Below, in pieces: positions 16,120 to 24,228 of a stretch of DNA of 39,694 nt (the stretch's first letter is position 1; each line of letters starts with the position of its first letter). The notes under the pieces were generated by a model. It was not told the DNA's origin. It ran no database searches and saw nothing but the letters and a program-made list of their open reading frames with translations. The stretch is from an uncultured Pelagibacteraceae bacterium. GTDB taxonomy: Bacteria; Pseudomonadota; Alphaproteobacteria; Pelagibacterales; Pelagibacteraceae. The stretch is taken from contig CACGHF010000005.1 in NCBI GenBank assembly GCA_902572775.1, positions 1 through 39,694 on the forward strand. The letters run 5' to 3'. Position numbers and translations under genes: made by a program.

Positions 16120-16121
16120 AA

Positions 16122-16547
16122 TTATATTTTCTTAACCCTTCTCAAGTGTCTACCACCATCAAATTTAGTATTTAAAAAAACACTTACAAATTTCAAAGCA
16201 TTTTTTTTGGTTATCAACCTTGACCCTAATGTAATGATGTTTGCATCGTTATGCAATCTGGATAATTTCGTTGATTTTAAATTAAAACATTGTGCTGCGC
16301 GAATATTTTTATGCTTATTTGCCGCAATATTCATGCCAGTCCCAGATCCACACACTAAAATACCAACATGACTCTTATTAAGTTTAACTTTTTTTGCAAC
16401 TTTATGAGCATAGTCAGGATAATCAACGCTGCTATCATCTTTAGGACCAAGATCCTCAAGTTTTACTTTTTTATTCCTTAGATAATCTTTGATTGTTTCT
16501 TTTAATTTAAATCCAGCGTGATCTGATGAAATAAATATTTTTTTCAA
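16122..16547 (-). CDS. rpiB: Ribose-5-phosphate isomerase B
   Basis: Interconverts ribose 5-phosphate and ribulose 5-phosphate; RibH/RibB also need the latter, made here. 141 aa with [10 protein letters not shown] (7-16), DYPDYAHKV (42-50) and [14 protein letters not shown] (65-78), where C66 is the catalytic base, then [13 protein letters not shown]. RpiB next to glyA is the common alphaproteobacterial order. Adjacent genes lie 1 and 2 bases away. Confidence 0.95.
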   Translation of the reverse strand: MKKIFISSDHAGFKLKETIKDYLRNKKVKLEDLGPKDDSSVDYPDYAHKVAKKVKLNKSHVGILVCGSGTGMNIAANKHKNIRAAQCFNLKSTKLSRLHNDANIITLGSRLITKKNALKFVSVFLNTKFDGGRHLRRVKKI

Positions 16548-16548
16548 A

Positions 16549-17139
16549 TTAATTAAATTTGTAGTCTAAAACACAAGCAACTAAATGTATCCTGTCCTCT
16601 TCACCACCATTAAATGCATTGTGATATTTAGTATTATTTGTTACCCAAACTGAACCATCGGCAGGCATATGTTTTGCAACATTATCAATAACCATATGAC
16701 ATCCAGGATTTGTGATTATTGGTATATGCAATCTTGGTTCTGGATCTCTGTGCCAACTTAAAGTTGATCTTGGTTGTTTTAATAAAATTCTAATTCTTCC
16801 TAATTTGTATTTTGATGACAGTACATCAAATACTTCTTTGAAATATGTATTTTTGTATTCATCAATAAATTCACAATAAGCTGACTCATCTATAGTCTCG
16901 TCTCTTAGAACTTCTTTACCTGTTGAGTCTGGTTTGGTCCAAAAAATTCCTCTAGCTTTATGTCCTTTAATAGAATCCGGGTCTCCAGGAATTTGAGTCA
17001 AAGAAATAGCTCCAAAATTAGTAATACCCTCTGGACCTTCAAAATTTTTAATTTTCAAAACCTCTTTATAAGCTTTTTGTAGTTCGTTAATATCAAATTT
17101 GATATCTTGTTTGTGAAAGTCTTGAAAATCTAGTGTCAT
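16549..17139 (-). CDS. Aspartyl/asparaginyl beta-hydroxylase-like 2-oxoglutarate/Fe(II) oxygenase
   Basis: 196 aa soluble protein. A double-stranded beta-helix oxygenase core is suggested by SWHRDPEPRLHIPI (128-141), with H130 and D132 as iron ligands, H173 in TKYHNAFN as the second histidine, and R183 in EDRIHLV for the 2-oxoglutarate carboxylate. The pattern resembles the aspartyl/asparaginyl hydroxylase family. Substrate unknown. It heads the rpiB-glyA-nrdR-rib operon, one base from rpiB, which is not a standard partner. A -10-like TAAAAT ends five bases before its ATG. Confidence 0.75.
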   Translation of the reverse strand: MTLDFQDFHKQDIKFDINELQKAYKEVLKIKNFEGPEGITNFGAISLTQIPGDPDSIKGHKARGIFWTKPDSTGKEVLRDETIDESAYCEFIDEYKNTYFKEVFDVLSSKYKLGRIRILLKQPRSTLSWHRDPEPRLHIPIITNPGCHMVIDNVAKHMPADGSVWVTNNTKYHNAFNGGEEDRIHLVACVLDYKFN

Positions 17140-17144
17140 TGTGT

Positions 17145-17150
17145 ATTTTA
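17145..17150 (-). promoter_or_regulatory. -10 element of the oxygenase-rpiB-glyA operon
   Basis: On the minus strand TAAAAT (17150-17145) lies five bases before the ATG at 17139-17137, which would place the transcription start at the start codon. No convincing -35 is visible. It lies in the 87-base divergent gap shared with hemB. Confidence 0.3.
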
Positions 17151-17158
17151 CCCTTTAA

Positions 17159-17186
17159 TTGTTTAATACTCTATTTAAGCTATATT
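17159..17186 (+). promoter_or_regulatory. Putative promoter of hemB
   Basis: TTGTTT (17159-17164), a 16-base spacer, then TATATT (17181-17186), a 5-of-6 match to the -10 consensus. The predicted start near 17193 leaves a leader of about 34 bases without a clear Shine-Dalgarno. Confidence 0.45.
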
Positions 17187-17226
17187 TGTATATTACATTT
17201 GTCGCATTTTTAAAGAAAATTAAAAT

Positions 17227-18216
17227 ATGATTACTGGAAAATATCCTTCATTGAGACTTAGACGCAATCGAAAAGAGTCGTGGAGCAGAAGGTTAATACA
17301 AGAGAATACTCTAAGCTCTAATGATTTTATATTGCCTGTATTTCTAACTGAGGGATCAAATAAAAAACAACAGATTAGCTCTATGCCAAGTGTTTACCGT
17401 TATTCGATAAATAGGTTGAGCCAAATTGTGGATAAAGCAATAAAATTAGGAATACCAATGATAGCTCTTTTCCCAAAGACTCAAAACTCAAAAAAGGATG
17501 AATTAGGAACAGAATCACTGAATGAAAATAATTTAGTTTGTAAAGCGATACAAGAAATCAAAAAAAGATACAAAAACCAAATCGGTATAATGTGCGATGT
17601 TGCATTAGATCCTTATACATCACATGGTCATGATGGTTTGATCAAATCTAATACTATATTAAATGACGAGACAATTGAAGTTTTGATCAATCAATCATTA
17701 CTACAAGCTGAGATGGGTTGTGATGTATTGGCTCCTTCAGACATGATGGATGGCAGAATAGGAAAAATAAGAAAAGCTTTAGATAAAAACAAATTCCAAA
17801 ATGTTCAAATATTATCGTACGCTGCAAAATATGCTTCAAGCTTTTATGGACCTTTTAGAGATGCAGTCGGATCTAAAGGTTCTTTAAAAGGAGACAAAAA
17901 AACTTATCAGATGGATTATAGAAATTCTGATGAAGCTTTAAGAGAAGTCGCATTAGATATTAAAGAAGGTGCTGATATGGTAATGGTTAAACCAGGTATG
18001 CCCTACTTAGACATAATAAAATCAATTAAAGAAAAATTTAAATTACCTGTATTTGCCTATCAAGTATCAGGAGAATACAGCTTAATTGAAACAGCCATAA
18101 CAAAAAAATTAATTAATAAAGACGCTATATATGAAAGCTTAGTTGCTTTTAAGAGAGCTGGTGCCAATGCTATAGTAAGTTATTACGCTGATAGAATTGA
18201 TAAAATAATAAAATAA
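17227..18216 (+). CDS. hemB: Delta-aminolevulinic acid dehydratase (porphobilinogen synthase)
   Basis: Condenses two aminolevulinates to porphobilinogen for heme. 329 aa. The two active-site lysines are K201 (SYAAKYAS) and K255 (VMVKPGMPY). The metal loop at 124-137 reads DVALDPYTSHGHDG, so the three zinc cysteines of the E. coli-type enzyme are replaced by Ala126, Asp128 and Asp136. That marks the aspartate-rich, Mg-dependent type also seen in rhizobia and Pseudomonas. N-terminal RLRRNRKESWSRRL is typical. Convergent with recO: the two stop codons touch. Confidence 0.97.
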   Translation: MITGKYPSLRLRRNRKESWSRRLIQENTLSSNDFILPVFLTEGSNKKQQISSMPSVYRYSINRLSQIVDKAIKLGIPMIALFPKTQNSKKDELGTESLNENNLVCKAIQEIKKRYKNQIGIMCDVALDPYTSHGHDGLIKSNTILNDETIEVLINQSLLQAEMGCDVLAPSDMMDGRIGKIRKALDKNKFQNVQILSYAAKYASSFYGPFRDAVGSKGSLKGDKKTYQMDYRNSDEALREVALDIKEGADMVMVKPGMPYLDIIKSIKEKFKLPVFAYQVSGEYSLIETAITKKLINKDAIYESLVAFKRAGANAIVSYYADRIDKIIK

Positions 18217-18224
18217 TTATTTTA
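18209..18224. repeat. 16-bp palindrome at the hemB/recO stop-stop junction
   Basis: TAAAATAATTATTTTA is a perfect palindrome whose centre is exactly the boundary between the hemB stop (18214-18216) and the recO stop (18217-18219). Both genes end AAA TAA. As RNA it would be a weak all-AU element, so a terminator role is only possible. Confidence 0.6.
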
Positions 18225-18897
18225 ACGTATTTAAGAATAACAACCTGCTATTTGGATAATTTAAATTATTTGGTCTTAATATAGTTTTATCCAAATAATC
18301 GCCTACTAATTTCAAACCGTTCAATAAAGTTCCAAGATCATTAACTTCTATATCTTTTTCAATCAAAAAATTAGGTACATATTTTTTTTCATTTAAAGAA
18401 CTTGCATAATATACAGTTTTGTTACCTTCTAAATCTTTTTCAACTAAATTTTCAAGCGCCAAGTCATATCCTAATATTTTAAGTAACTCCAATTCCCAAA
18501 ATATATATTTTTTTATCCAATCTTTCTCTTTTAAAATTAAAAATAAATTTTGAATTATAAAATAAACTTTATCGTTAGATTGAGATTCTGCTGTCAATAT
18601 TTTAATCAAATTCATAGCAGATGTAATACAGGATAGCTTTTGCTTATGATCAAAATATAATGGGGTATAGGCATTTAAAATTTCAATTTTAAAATAACCT
18701 ATTCTGTTTTCATTTTTAGAATTGTAATTAACATGGAGTTTATTGCCAAGCTGAAGATAATTTTTAATTTTTTTTGAAGTACCACCAAATATAATTCCAG
18801 ATATCTTTCCTTTATCTTTTGTAAATAATTCAGCAATTAATGAATTTTCATTATATCTATTTTTACTTATTAAAAATCCTTCGTCTGACCAATTCAT
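18217..18897 (-). CDS. recO: DNA repair protein RecO
   Basis: Recombination mediator that helps RecR load RecA onto SSB-coated DNA. 226 aa, with the OB-fold start DEGFLISKNRYNENSLIAELFTKD-like pattern (residues 5-28, quoted in part: EGFLISKNRYNE), then a helical C-terminal region. The N-terminal match is clear; the rest is divergent. I see no zinc-finger cysteines. It overlaps rnc by 4 bases. In most alphaproteobacteria era lies between rnc and recO, and here it is absent. Confidence 0.9.
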   Translation of the reverse strand: MNWSDEGFLISKNRYNENSLIAELFTKDKGKISGIIFGGTSKKIKNYLQLGNKLHVNYNSKNENRIGYFKIEILNAYTPLYFDHKQKLSCITSAMNLIKILTAESQSNDKVYFIIQNLFLILKEKDWIKKYIFWELELLKILGYDLALENLVEKDLEGNKTVYYASSLNEKKYVPNFLIEKDIEVNDLGTLLNGLKLVGDYLDKTILRPNNLNYPNSRLLFLNTLK

Positions 18898-19562
18898 TTT
18901 TTATTTGTATTTTTTAGACATTCTATAGCAGCATTTTGTTCAGCTTCTTTCTTTGATTTTCCAGTAGCTATAAAATATTTTGTATTGGGCAATTTTACTC
19001 CAACTTTAAATATGGGTTTGTGTCTTGGACCTGTATTTGAAATTAATTTATAAGTAGGTAATTTTTTAAAGTTTTTTAAAGTTAATTCCTGTAACTTTGT
19101 TTTTGCATCTATTTCTGTAACTACACTTTTTTCAATATGATCTTGCCACAAGTTTAAAATTGTTTTTTCAACTATTGTAAAACCTTTATCAAGATAAATA
19201 GCACCAATTAATGCTTCACAGCTATCAGATATAATTTTGTCCTCAATTTTTATTTTTTTATTGTTGGGGTTAAATGTTTTAACATAACTAGCTAAATTGA
19301 TTTTTTTTGCTATATCCAGACAAGTTTTTTTATTAACTAGCGATGCAAATTTTTTATCAAGAATACCCTCTTTTTCTCCTGGATAAATTTCTAAAAGTTT
19401 TTTTGCTATGATTAAACCAAGAACTCTATCACCCAGAAACTCTATCTTTTCATTATTTTCATTTGGATTAAAGCTTTTATGTGTGAGGGCTTGAACAAGT
19501 AGATCTTTATTTTTAAATTTTAAATCAATTTTTTTTTCTAAACTTTGATAGTTAATTTTCAT
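18894..19562 (-). CDS. rnc: Ribonuclease III
   Basis: Cuts double-stranded RNA, including rRNA precursors. 222 aa. The catalytic domain shows EKIEFLGDRVLGL (38-50) with E41 and D45, and SDSCEALIGAIYLD (112-125) with D113 and E116, the four metal-binding acids. A double-stranded RNA-binding domain covers about 154-220 (DAKTKLQEL to AEQNAAIECL). It overlaps lepB by one base and recO by four. Confidence 0.97.
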   Translation of the reverse strand: MKINYQSLEKKIDLKFKNKDLLVQALTHKSFNPNENNEKIEFLGDRVLGLIIAKKLLEIYPGEKEGILDKKFASLVNKKTCLDIAKKINLASYVKTFNPNNKKIKIEDKIISDSCEALIGAIYLDKGFTIVEKTILNLWQDHIEKSVVTEIDAKTKLQELTLKNFKKLPTYKLISNTGPRHKPIFKVGVKLPNTKYFIATGKSKKEAEQNAAIECLKNTNKK

Positions 19563-20299
19563 TAATCAATTTTATTAAAGGTTCTATTAAATCTTATTGA
19601 CTTATGCCATTTCCAAAATTCAATAAAACTTCCTATTCTTTTATCTGAAGAGAAAAATATAAATTGAGCTTTTCCTACTAAATTATCTTTATGTACATAT
19701 CCAACACTTGTTAAGTACCTGCTATCTTTAGAACAGTCTCTGTTATCTCCTAAAAAGAAATAATGATCTTTTGGTACAGTAAACACATCAGAATTTTGAT
19801 AGGTGTAATCTTTTAAATAAACAGTATGAAATTTTTTACCATTTGAAAGTTTTTCTTCAAATCTATAAACATCAATACTTTTGTTACCACAGAAAATTGT
19901 AGTTTTGTTATTAATTTTAGATTTAAGAATTTCAGAATTATTTAAATATAAATTAGAGTCTATAAATTGAATTTTATCACCAGGTAGACCAATTAATCTT
20001 TTAATGTAATCTGTTCGATTATCTGCTGGGGTTTTAAATACAATTACATCACCTCTTTCCGGACTACTAAACATAATTCTTTTGTTTAATATTGGAGGAC
20101 TAAAAGGAAATGAATGTTTGCTATATCCATAGGTATATTTTGTTACAAACAACCTGTCACCTACTAATAAAGTAGGTTCCATGGATGATGATGGGATATA
20201 AAATGGTTGTACTAAAAGCGATCTAATTATAACTGCAATTATTAATGCATAAATTAAAGTTTTAATATTTTCTGAAAAAAAATTTTTATCTAATTTCAT
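19562..20299 (-). CDS. lepB: Signal peptidase I
   Basis: Membrane-anchored protease that removes Sec signal peptides. 245 aa with one N-terminal membrane segment (about residues 14-30). Box B reads PSSSMEPTLLVGDR, with S39 the nucleophile; Box D reads DYIKRLIGLPGDK, with K100 the general base; GDNRDCSKDSR near 196 is Box E. The E. coli-type second membrane helix is lacking, as usual in alphaproteobacteria. It starts in a 4-base overlap with acpS. Confidence 0.96.
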   Translation of the reverse strand: MKLDKNFFSENIKTLIYALIIAVIIRSLLVQPFYIPSSSMEPTLLVGDRLFVTKYTYGYSKHSFPFSPPILNKRIMFSSPERGDVIVFKTPADNRTDYIKRLIGLPGDKIQFIDSNLYLNNSEILKSKINNKTTIFCGNKSIDVYRFEEKLSNGKKFHTVYLKDYTYQNSDVFTVPKDHYFFLGDNRDCSKDSRYLTSVGYVHKDNLVGKAQFIFFSSDKRIGSFIEFWKWHKSIRFNRTFNKID

Positions 20300-20682
20300 G
20301 ATGTTTGAATAATTGCAAATGCAGTTGAATAATTTTTTTCATCCGAAATTGATAAAAAACATTTAAAATTTTTGATTTTAAAGTTCTTTTGTACAATTTT
20401 TGTAATTTTTTTATTTTTAACGTAATAAGGCTTTCCCTTTTTGTCATTAACAACTTCTATATCTTTAAAATTTAAATTCATACGAAAACCTGTGCCAAGA
20501 GCTTTAGAAAATGCTTCTTTTGCTGCAAATCTCTTCGAAAAATAAGCTGCTTTATTGTTTGCTGCATTAGATTGTTTCAATTCTTTAGATGAGTAAATTC
20601 TTTTTTTAAATAAAGGATTTTTAATCGATTTTTGAATTCTTTTATTTTCAACAATATCAACTCCAATACCTAGAATTTTCAT
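20296..20682 (-). CDS. acpS: Holo-[acyl-carrier-protein] synthase
   Basis: Transfers the phosphopantetheine arm of CoA to acyl carrier protein. 128 aa. GIGVDIVENKRI (5-16) holds the metal-binding Asp, and KRFAAKEAFSKALGTGF (50-66) holds the second acidic ligand. Its end shows the family pattern LSISDEKNYSTAFAII. It abuts pdxJ and overlaps lepB by 4 bases; pdxJ-acpS-lepB-rnc is a standard order. Confidence 0.95.
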   Translation of the reverse strand: MKILGIGVDIVENKRIQKSIKNPLFKKRIYSSKELKQSNAANNKAAYFSKRFAAKEAFSKALGTGFRMNLNFKDIEVVNDKKGKPYYVKNKKITKIVQKNFKIKNFKCFLSISDEKNYSTAFAIIQTS

Positions 20683-21402
20683 TTAATTTTTTATAATTTT
20701 TTTAAAGTTTTTAATTACTTTTGAAAGTCCATCAAATATTGACTCTCCGATTATAAAATGTCCAATATTATACTCCTCAATATCTATTATTTTTGTTAAC
20801 ATTTTGGTGGTTTTATAGTCTAAACCATGACCAGCATGAACTTCTAAATTTAAACTTGATGCCAATTTTGCACTTTTTTTAATTCTGTTTAATTCACTAG
20901 AATAATTTTTTTTTGATTTAACTAGGTTTGCTAGTTTTCCGGTATGTATTTCAATACAATCAGCATTTAATTTTTTAGCAAGTCTAATATCATTTGGGGA
21001 AGGATTAATAAATAAACTTGTTCTTATCTTTGTTTTTTTAAATTTTTTAATTATTTTCTCTAACTTATTAAGATTGTTTTTTATATTTAAACCTCCCTCG
21101 GTAGTAATTTCTTTTCTATTTTCTGGAACTAAACAGATAAAATTTGGTTTTATCTTAAGTGCTTTATTAACAATTTCTTTGTTCATAGAAATTTCAAGGT
21201 TTACAGGTACATTTCTTAAACCACAGATTTTTTTTGCATCAATATCATTTATATGTCTTCTATCTTCTCTTAAATGAATTGTTACAGAATCCGCTCCATA
21301 ACTAATAACTTTTTTAGCTGCGTATAATGGGTCTGGATGTTTCTCTCCACGAGCGTTTCGTAAAGTTGCGATATGATCTATATTTACACCTAACCTTTTC
21401 AC
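20683..21402 (-). CDS. pdxJ: Pyridoxine 5'-phosphate synthase
   Basis: Closes the ring of pyridoxine phosphate from deoxyxylulose 5-phosphate and aminoacetone phosphate, giving the vitamin B6 needed by the PLP enzymes MetY and GlyA here. 239 aa TIM barrel: RLGVNIDHIATLRNARG (3-19), then HLREDRRHI near 43, FICLVPENR near 92, and VHAGHGLDYKT near 191. It overlaps pyrE by 4 bases. All hallmarks are intact. Confidence 0.96.
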   Translation of the reverse strand: MKRLGVNIDHIATLRNARGEKHPDPLYAAKKVISYGADSVTIHLREDRRHINDIDAKKICGLRNVPVNLEISMNKEIVNKALKIKPNFICLVPENRKEITTEGGLNIKNNLNKLEKIIKKFKKTKIRTSLFINPSPNDIRLAKKLNADCIEIHTGKLANLVKSKKNYSSELNRIKKSAKLASSLNLEVHAGHGLDYKTTKMLTKIIDIEEYNIGHFIIGESIFDGLSKVIKNFKKIIKN

Positions 21403-21986
21403 TTAATAAATCTGCTTCCTGGGGTTGTTATTGGTATAGATTTAAGTTCTGGCGGTAATTTATTTGCTTTAAAAGTTGGAACATCAATTTTTAAATGAGA
21501 TATTATTCCAGTTTTTATTTTTAAAGATTGTTTGGTTGATCGATCAATAATAGATGCAAATCCAATTAATTTTGCTTTTGATTTTTTAATCAATTTAACA
21601 CACTCTAAACTTGATTTTCCTGTAGTGATTACATCTTCTATAATTAATACTCTTGCTCCTTTTTTAATATTGAATCCTCTTCTGAGAGTAAATTTACCAT
21701 TTACTCTTTCACAAAAAATTGTTTCTTTTTTGAGCAATTTACCAATTTCATATCCAATAATTACTCCTCCCATTGCAGGAGCTAGTATTAAATCAATTTT
21801 TTTAAATTTTTTTTTAATTTTATTTGCTAAAGATTTACAAATTTTATCAGCTAAATTAGGGAAACTTAAAAGTTTTGCACACTGAATATATTTTGAAGAA
21901 TGTAGACCTGACGATAGAACGAAGTGACCTTCTAATAATGCATTAGTTTTTTTTAAAATATTTAAGGATTTTTTGTGTGAAAGCAT
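21399..21986 (-). CDS. pyrE: Orotate phosphoribosyltransferase
   Basis: Adds PRPP to orotate in pyrimidine synthesis. 195 aa. N-terminal LLEGHFVLSSGLHSSKY (18-34) and the PRPP-binding loop RVLIIEDVITTGKSS near residue 112 are plain. The first Met lies 44 bases inside the end of rsh; the LLEGHF motif begins at residue 18 and no later Met precedes it, so the overlap is real rather than an over-long start. Confidence 0.94.
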   Translation of the reverse strand: MLSHKKSLNILKKTNALLEGHFVLSSGLHSSKYIQCAKLLSFPNLADKICKSLANKIKKKFKKIDLILAPAMGGVIIGYEIGKLLKKETIFCERVNGKFTLRRGFNIKKGARVLIIEDVITTGKSSLECVKLIKKSKAKLIGFASIIDRSTKQSLKIKTGIISHLKIDVPTFKANKLPPELKSIPITTPGSRFIK

Positions 21987-23688
21987 TTCTTTTTTCTTCG
22001 TGTCTAATTATCTTAAATTTTATACTCTTTTGTTTTAGCTCTGCAATAAAATTAGTAAAATTCTTAAGGTTTCTAATAATTAATTTAAATTTAAAATTAA
22101 TATAATTGGGATTTTTACCAACCATTTCTAAGCTCGATATATTTAATTTGTGACTTCCAATGAGTGAGCTTATATCTCCTAATTGACCTGGCTTATCAGG
22201 TAATGACATCCATAGAGTGGTATTATATTTTTTTGTTTTTTCCTCTTTTTGCTCTCCTTTATCATGCCAATATCTTCTTATTGCTGCTCTAGCTTTGCCT
22301 GTTTTAGTAGTTGGTATCCAGTGAAGTGATGGTGAATTATTTTTAGATGTTAATATATTTACTCGATCACCATTTCTTAAAATAGTTTGTAATTCGCTTT
22401 TGTTTCCATTAATTTCACAACCAACTGCTGAATTACCGATTTTAGTATGAACAGCATATGCAAAATCTATAGCAGTTGCATCTTTAGGTAATTTTATAAC
22501 TGAACCTTTTGGTGTAAAACAAAATACGTTTTCTTGAAACATTTGTAGTTTTGTATACTCATATGAATCTTCAGGGTTTTCATTTTTTTCTATAATCTCA
22601 ACAAGATCTTTTAACCAATCATACTCCTTCCAACTTAAAGAATTAAATTTTTCAGAAGATTTATACTGCCAATGAGATGCGACACCTCTTTCTGCAAATT
22701 CGTGCATTTCATGTGTTCTAATTTGAATTTCTATTGGTTTTTTATTTGAACCAATTACAGAAGTATGAATAGATTTATAACCATTGATTTTTGGAGATGA
22801 AATATAATCTTTAAATTTCCCTGGTATGCAATTCCATTTTTTATGAAAAATCCCGAGAGTTTTGTAACAATCATCTACGTTTTTTAAAATTATCCTAAAT
22901 CCAATAATGTCTGTTATTTGTTCAAGTGAAACTCTTTTTTTTTGGACCTTTCTCCAAATTGAAAAAGGTGTCTTTTCTCTACCATGTATTTCAGCATTAA
23001 TTTCATTATCATTTAAGATTTCACTTAACTCAAAAGATTGTTCTTCGAACAAATCTTTTCTGTCCAATTTTATTTCATCAAGCCTTTTTTTTATTAATTT
23101 TCTTGCATCATTATTTAAAATTTCAAAAGATAAATCCTCAAGCTCGTCTCTTATTCTGTGCATTCCCATTCTATCAGCTAATGGCGCATAAATTTCCATA
23201 GTTTCTTGAGCTATTCTTTTTCTTTTATCCTCTTTAGTAATCGCTTTAATGGTTCTCATATTATGTAGTCGATCAGCAATTTTAACTAGCAGAACTCTAA
23301 TGTCTTTTGATGTTGCTAAAATTAATTTTCTGAAATTCTCAACTTTAGAATTAGCTCCAGCTGAATTTTCAAACGCTGAAATTTTCGTTACACCGTCTAC
23401 TAAATCAGCAACCTCATCACCAAATTCTTGTTTGATAGTTTCATAAGTTGCAAAAGTATCTTCTATAGTGTCATGCAATAGACCAGTTGTAATTGTAGCG
23501 CTATCTAATTTTAATTCAGTTAAAATATTTGCAACCTCAATTGGGTGAACAGAATAAGGATCACCCGAAGCTCTTTTTTGACTCTTATGTGCTTTAACAG
23601 CAAAATTATATGCTTTATCCAATTTTTCAGGATTAAGAAATTTATTATAATCCTTAACTTTATTTATAAGTTCATTTGAATTAAGCAT
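21943..23688 (-). CDS. RelA/SpoT-homolog ppGpp synthetase/hydrolase, shortened C-terminus
   Basis: Bifunctional enzyme of the stringent response. 581 aa; usual RSH length is about 700-750. The hydrolase HD domain has HPIEVANIL (48-56) and LLHDTIEDT (70-78). The synthetase domain has KFKDYISSPKINGYKS (291-306), a K-x-K-D form of the R-x-K-D motif of bifunctional enzymes, and EIQIRTHEMHEFAE. The TGS domain covers about 386-448. Only about 40 residues follow before the ACT domain (about 491-560), so the helical and zinc-finger regions are missing. Usually called rsh, relA or spoT. Confidence 0.93.
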   Translation of the reverse strand: MLNSNELINKVKDYNKFLNPEKLDKAYNFAVKAHKSQKRASGDPYSVHPIEVANILTELKLDSATITTGLLHDTIEDTFATYETIKQEFGDEVADLVDGVTKISAFENSAGANSKVENFRKLILATSKDIRVLLVKIADRLHNMRTIKAITKEDKRKRIAQETMEIYAPLADRMGMHRIRDELEDLSFEILNNDARKLIKKRLDEIKLDRKDLFEEQSFELSEILNDNEINAEIHGREKTPFSIWRKVQKKRVSLEQITDIIGFRIILKNVDDCYKTLGIFHKKWNCIPGKFKDYISSPKINGYKSIHTSVIGSNKKPIEIQIRTHEMHEFAERGVASHWQYKSSEKFNSLSWKEYDWLKDLVEIIEKNENPEDSYEYTKLQMFQENVFCFTPKGSVIKLPKDATAIDFAYAVHTKIGNSAVGCEINGNKSELQTILRNGDRVNILTSKNNSPSLHWIPTTKTGKARAAIRRYWHDKGEQKEEKTKKYNTTLWMSLPDKPGQLGDISSLIGSHKLNISSLEMVGKNPNYINFKFKLIIRNLKNFTNFIAELKQKSIKFKIIRHEEKRNAFTQKILKYFKKN

Positions 23689-23709
23689 AATTGATATTAT
23701 ACCATTAAA

Positions 23710-24228
23710 TCAAATTTGTTTAATAGATCTAATGTCTCTATCAGGAAGCAGAGAAATCAAGGTTTTAACATCAATTTGTTTATCAGGATGAGTCCAATTC
23801 TTTTGAATCTCAAATAATGGAAATAATACAAAGTTTCTTTTGTGCATCATTTTATGAGGTAAATTAATCTTAGAATTTTTTCTAGATACCAAATTATTAA
23901 AATCGATTATATCTAAGTCACATGTACGAGGTGCATTTTTTTTTGCTTTCTTTCTACCTAATTGATTTTCTATAGATTTACATATTTTTAATAGTTCTTG
24001 AGGGTTGTAATAACATTTTAATTTTATAATTATATTTAAGAACTTAGGATTTCGTGGGTCCGGCCAAGAAGGAGTTTCATAATAACTAGATACCGAGAGA
24101 ACATCTAAGTTATGTTCTGCTAATAAAAATTTTGCTTTTTCTATATTTCTTTTTCTTATACCTAAATTTGAACCTATTCCTAAAAAAACAATTTTAGCTT
24201 GATTTTCTAATATATCTTGCCTTTTCAC
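23710..24228 (-). CDS. folK: 2-amino-4-hydroxy-6-hydroxymethyldihydropteridine pyrophosphokinase
   Basis: Pyrophosphorylates the pterin in folate synthesis. HPPK motifs: FLGIGSNLG near the N-terminus, then [21 protein letters not shown] with the two magnesium-binding Asp, and [20 protein letters not shown] chose the GTG at 24228 (172 aa, 35-base overlap with smpB). ATGs at 24267 and 24288 also lie in frame but would add residues outside the family core and overlap smpB by 74-95 bases. It lies between smpB and rsh, where rpoZ is normally found next to it. Confidence 0.9.
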   Translation of the reverse strand: MKRQDILENQAKIVFLGIGSNLGIRKRNIEKAKFLLAEHNLDVLSVSSYYETPSWPDPRNPKFLNIIIKLKCYYNPQELLKICKSIENQLGRKKAKKNAPRTCDLDIIDFNNLVSRKNSKINLPHKMMHKRNFVLFPLFEIQKNWTHPDKQIDVKTLISLLPDRDIRSIKQI

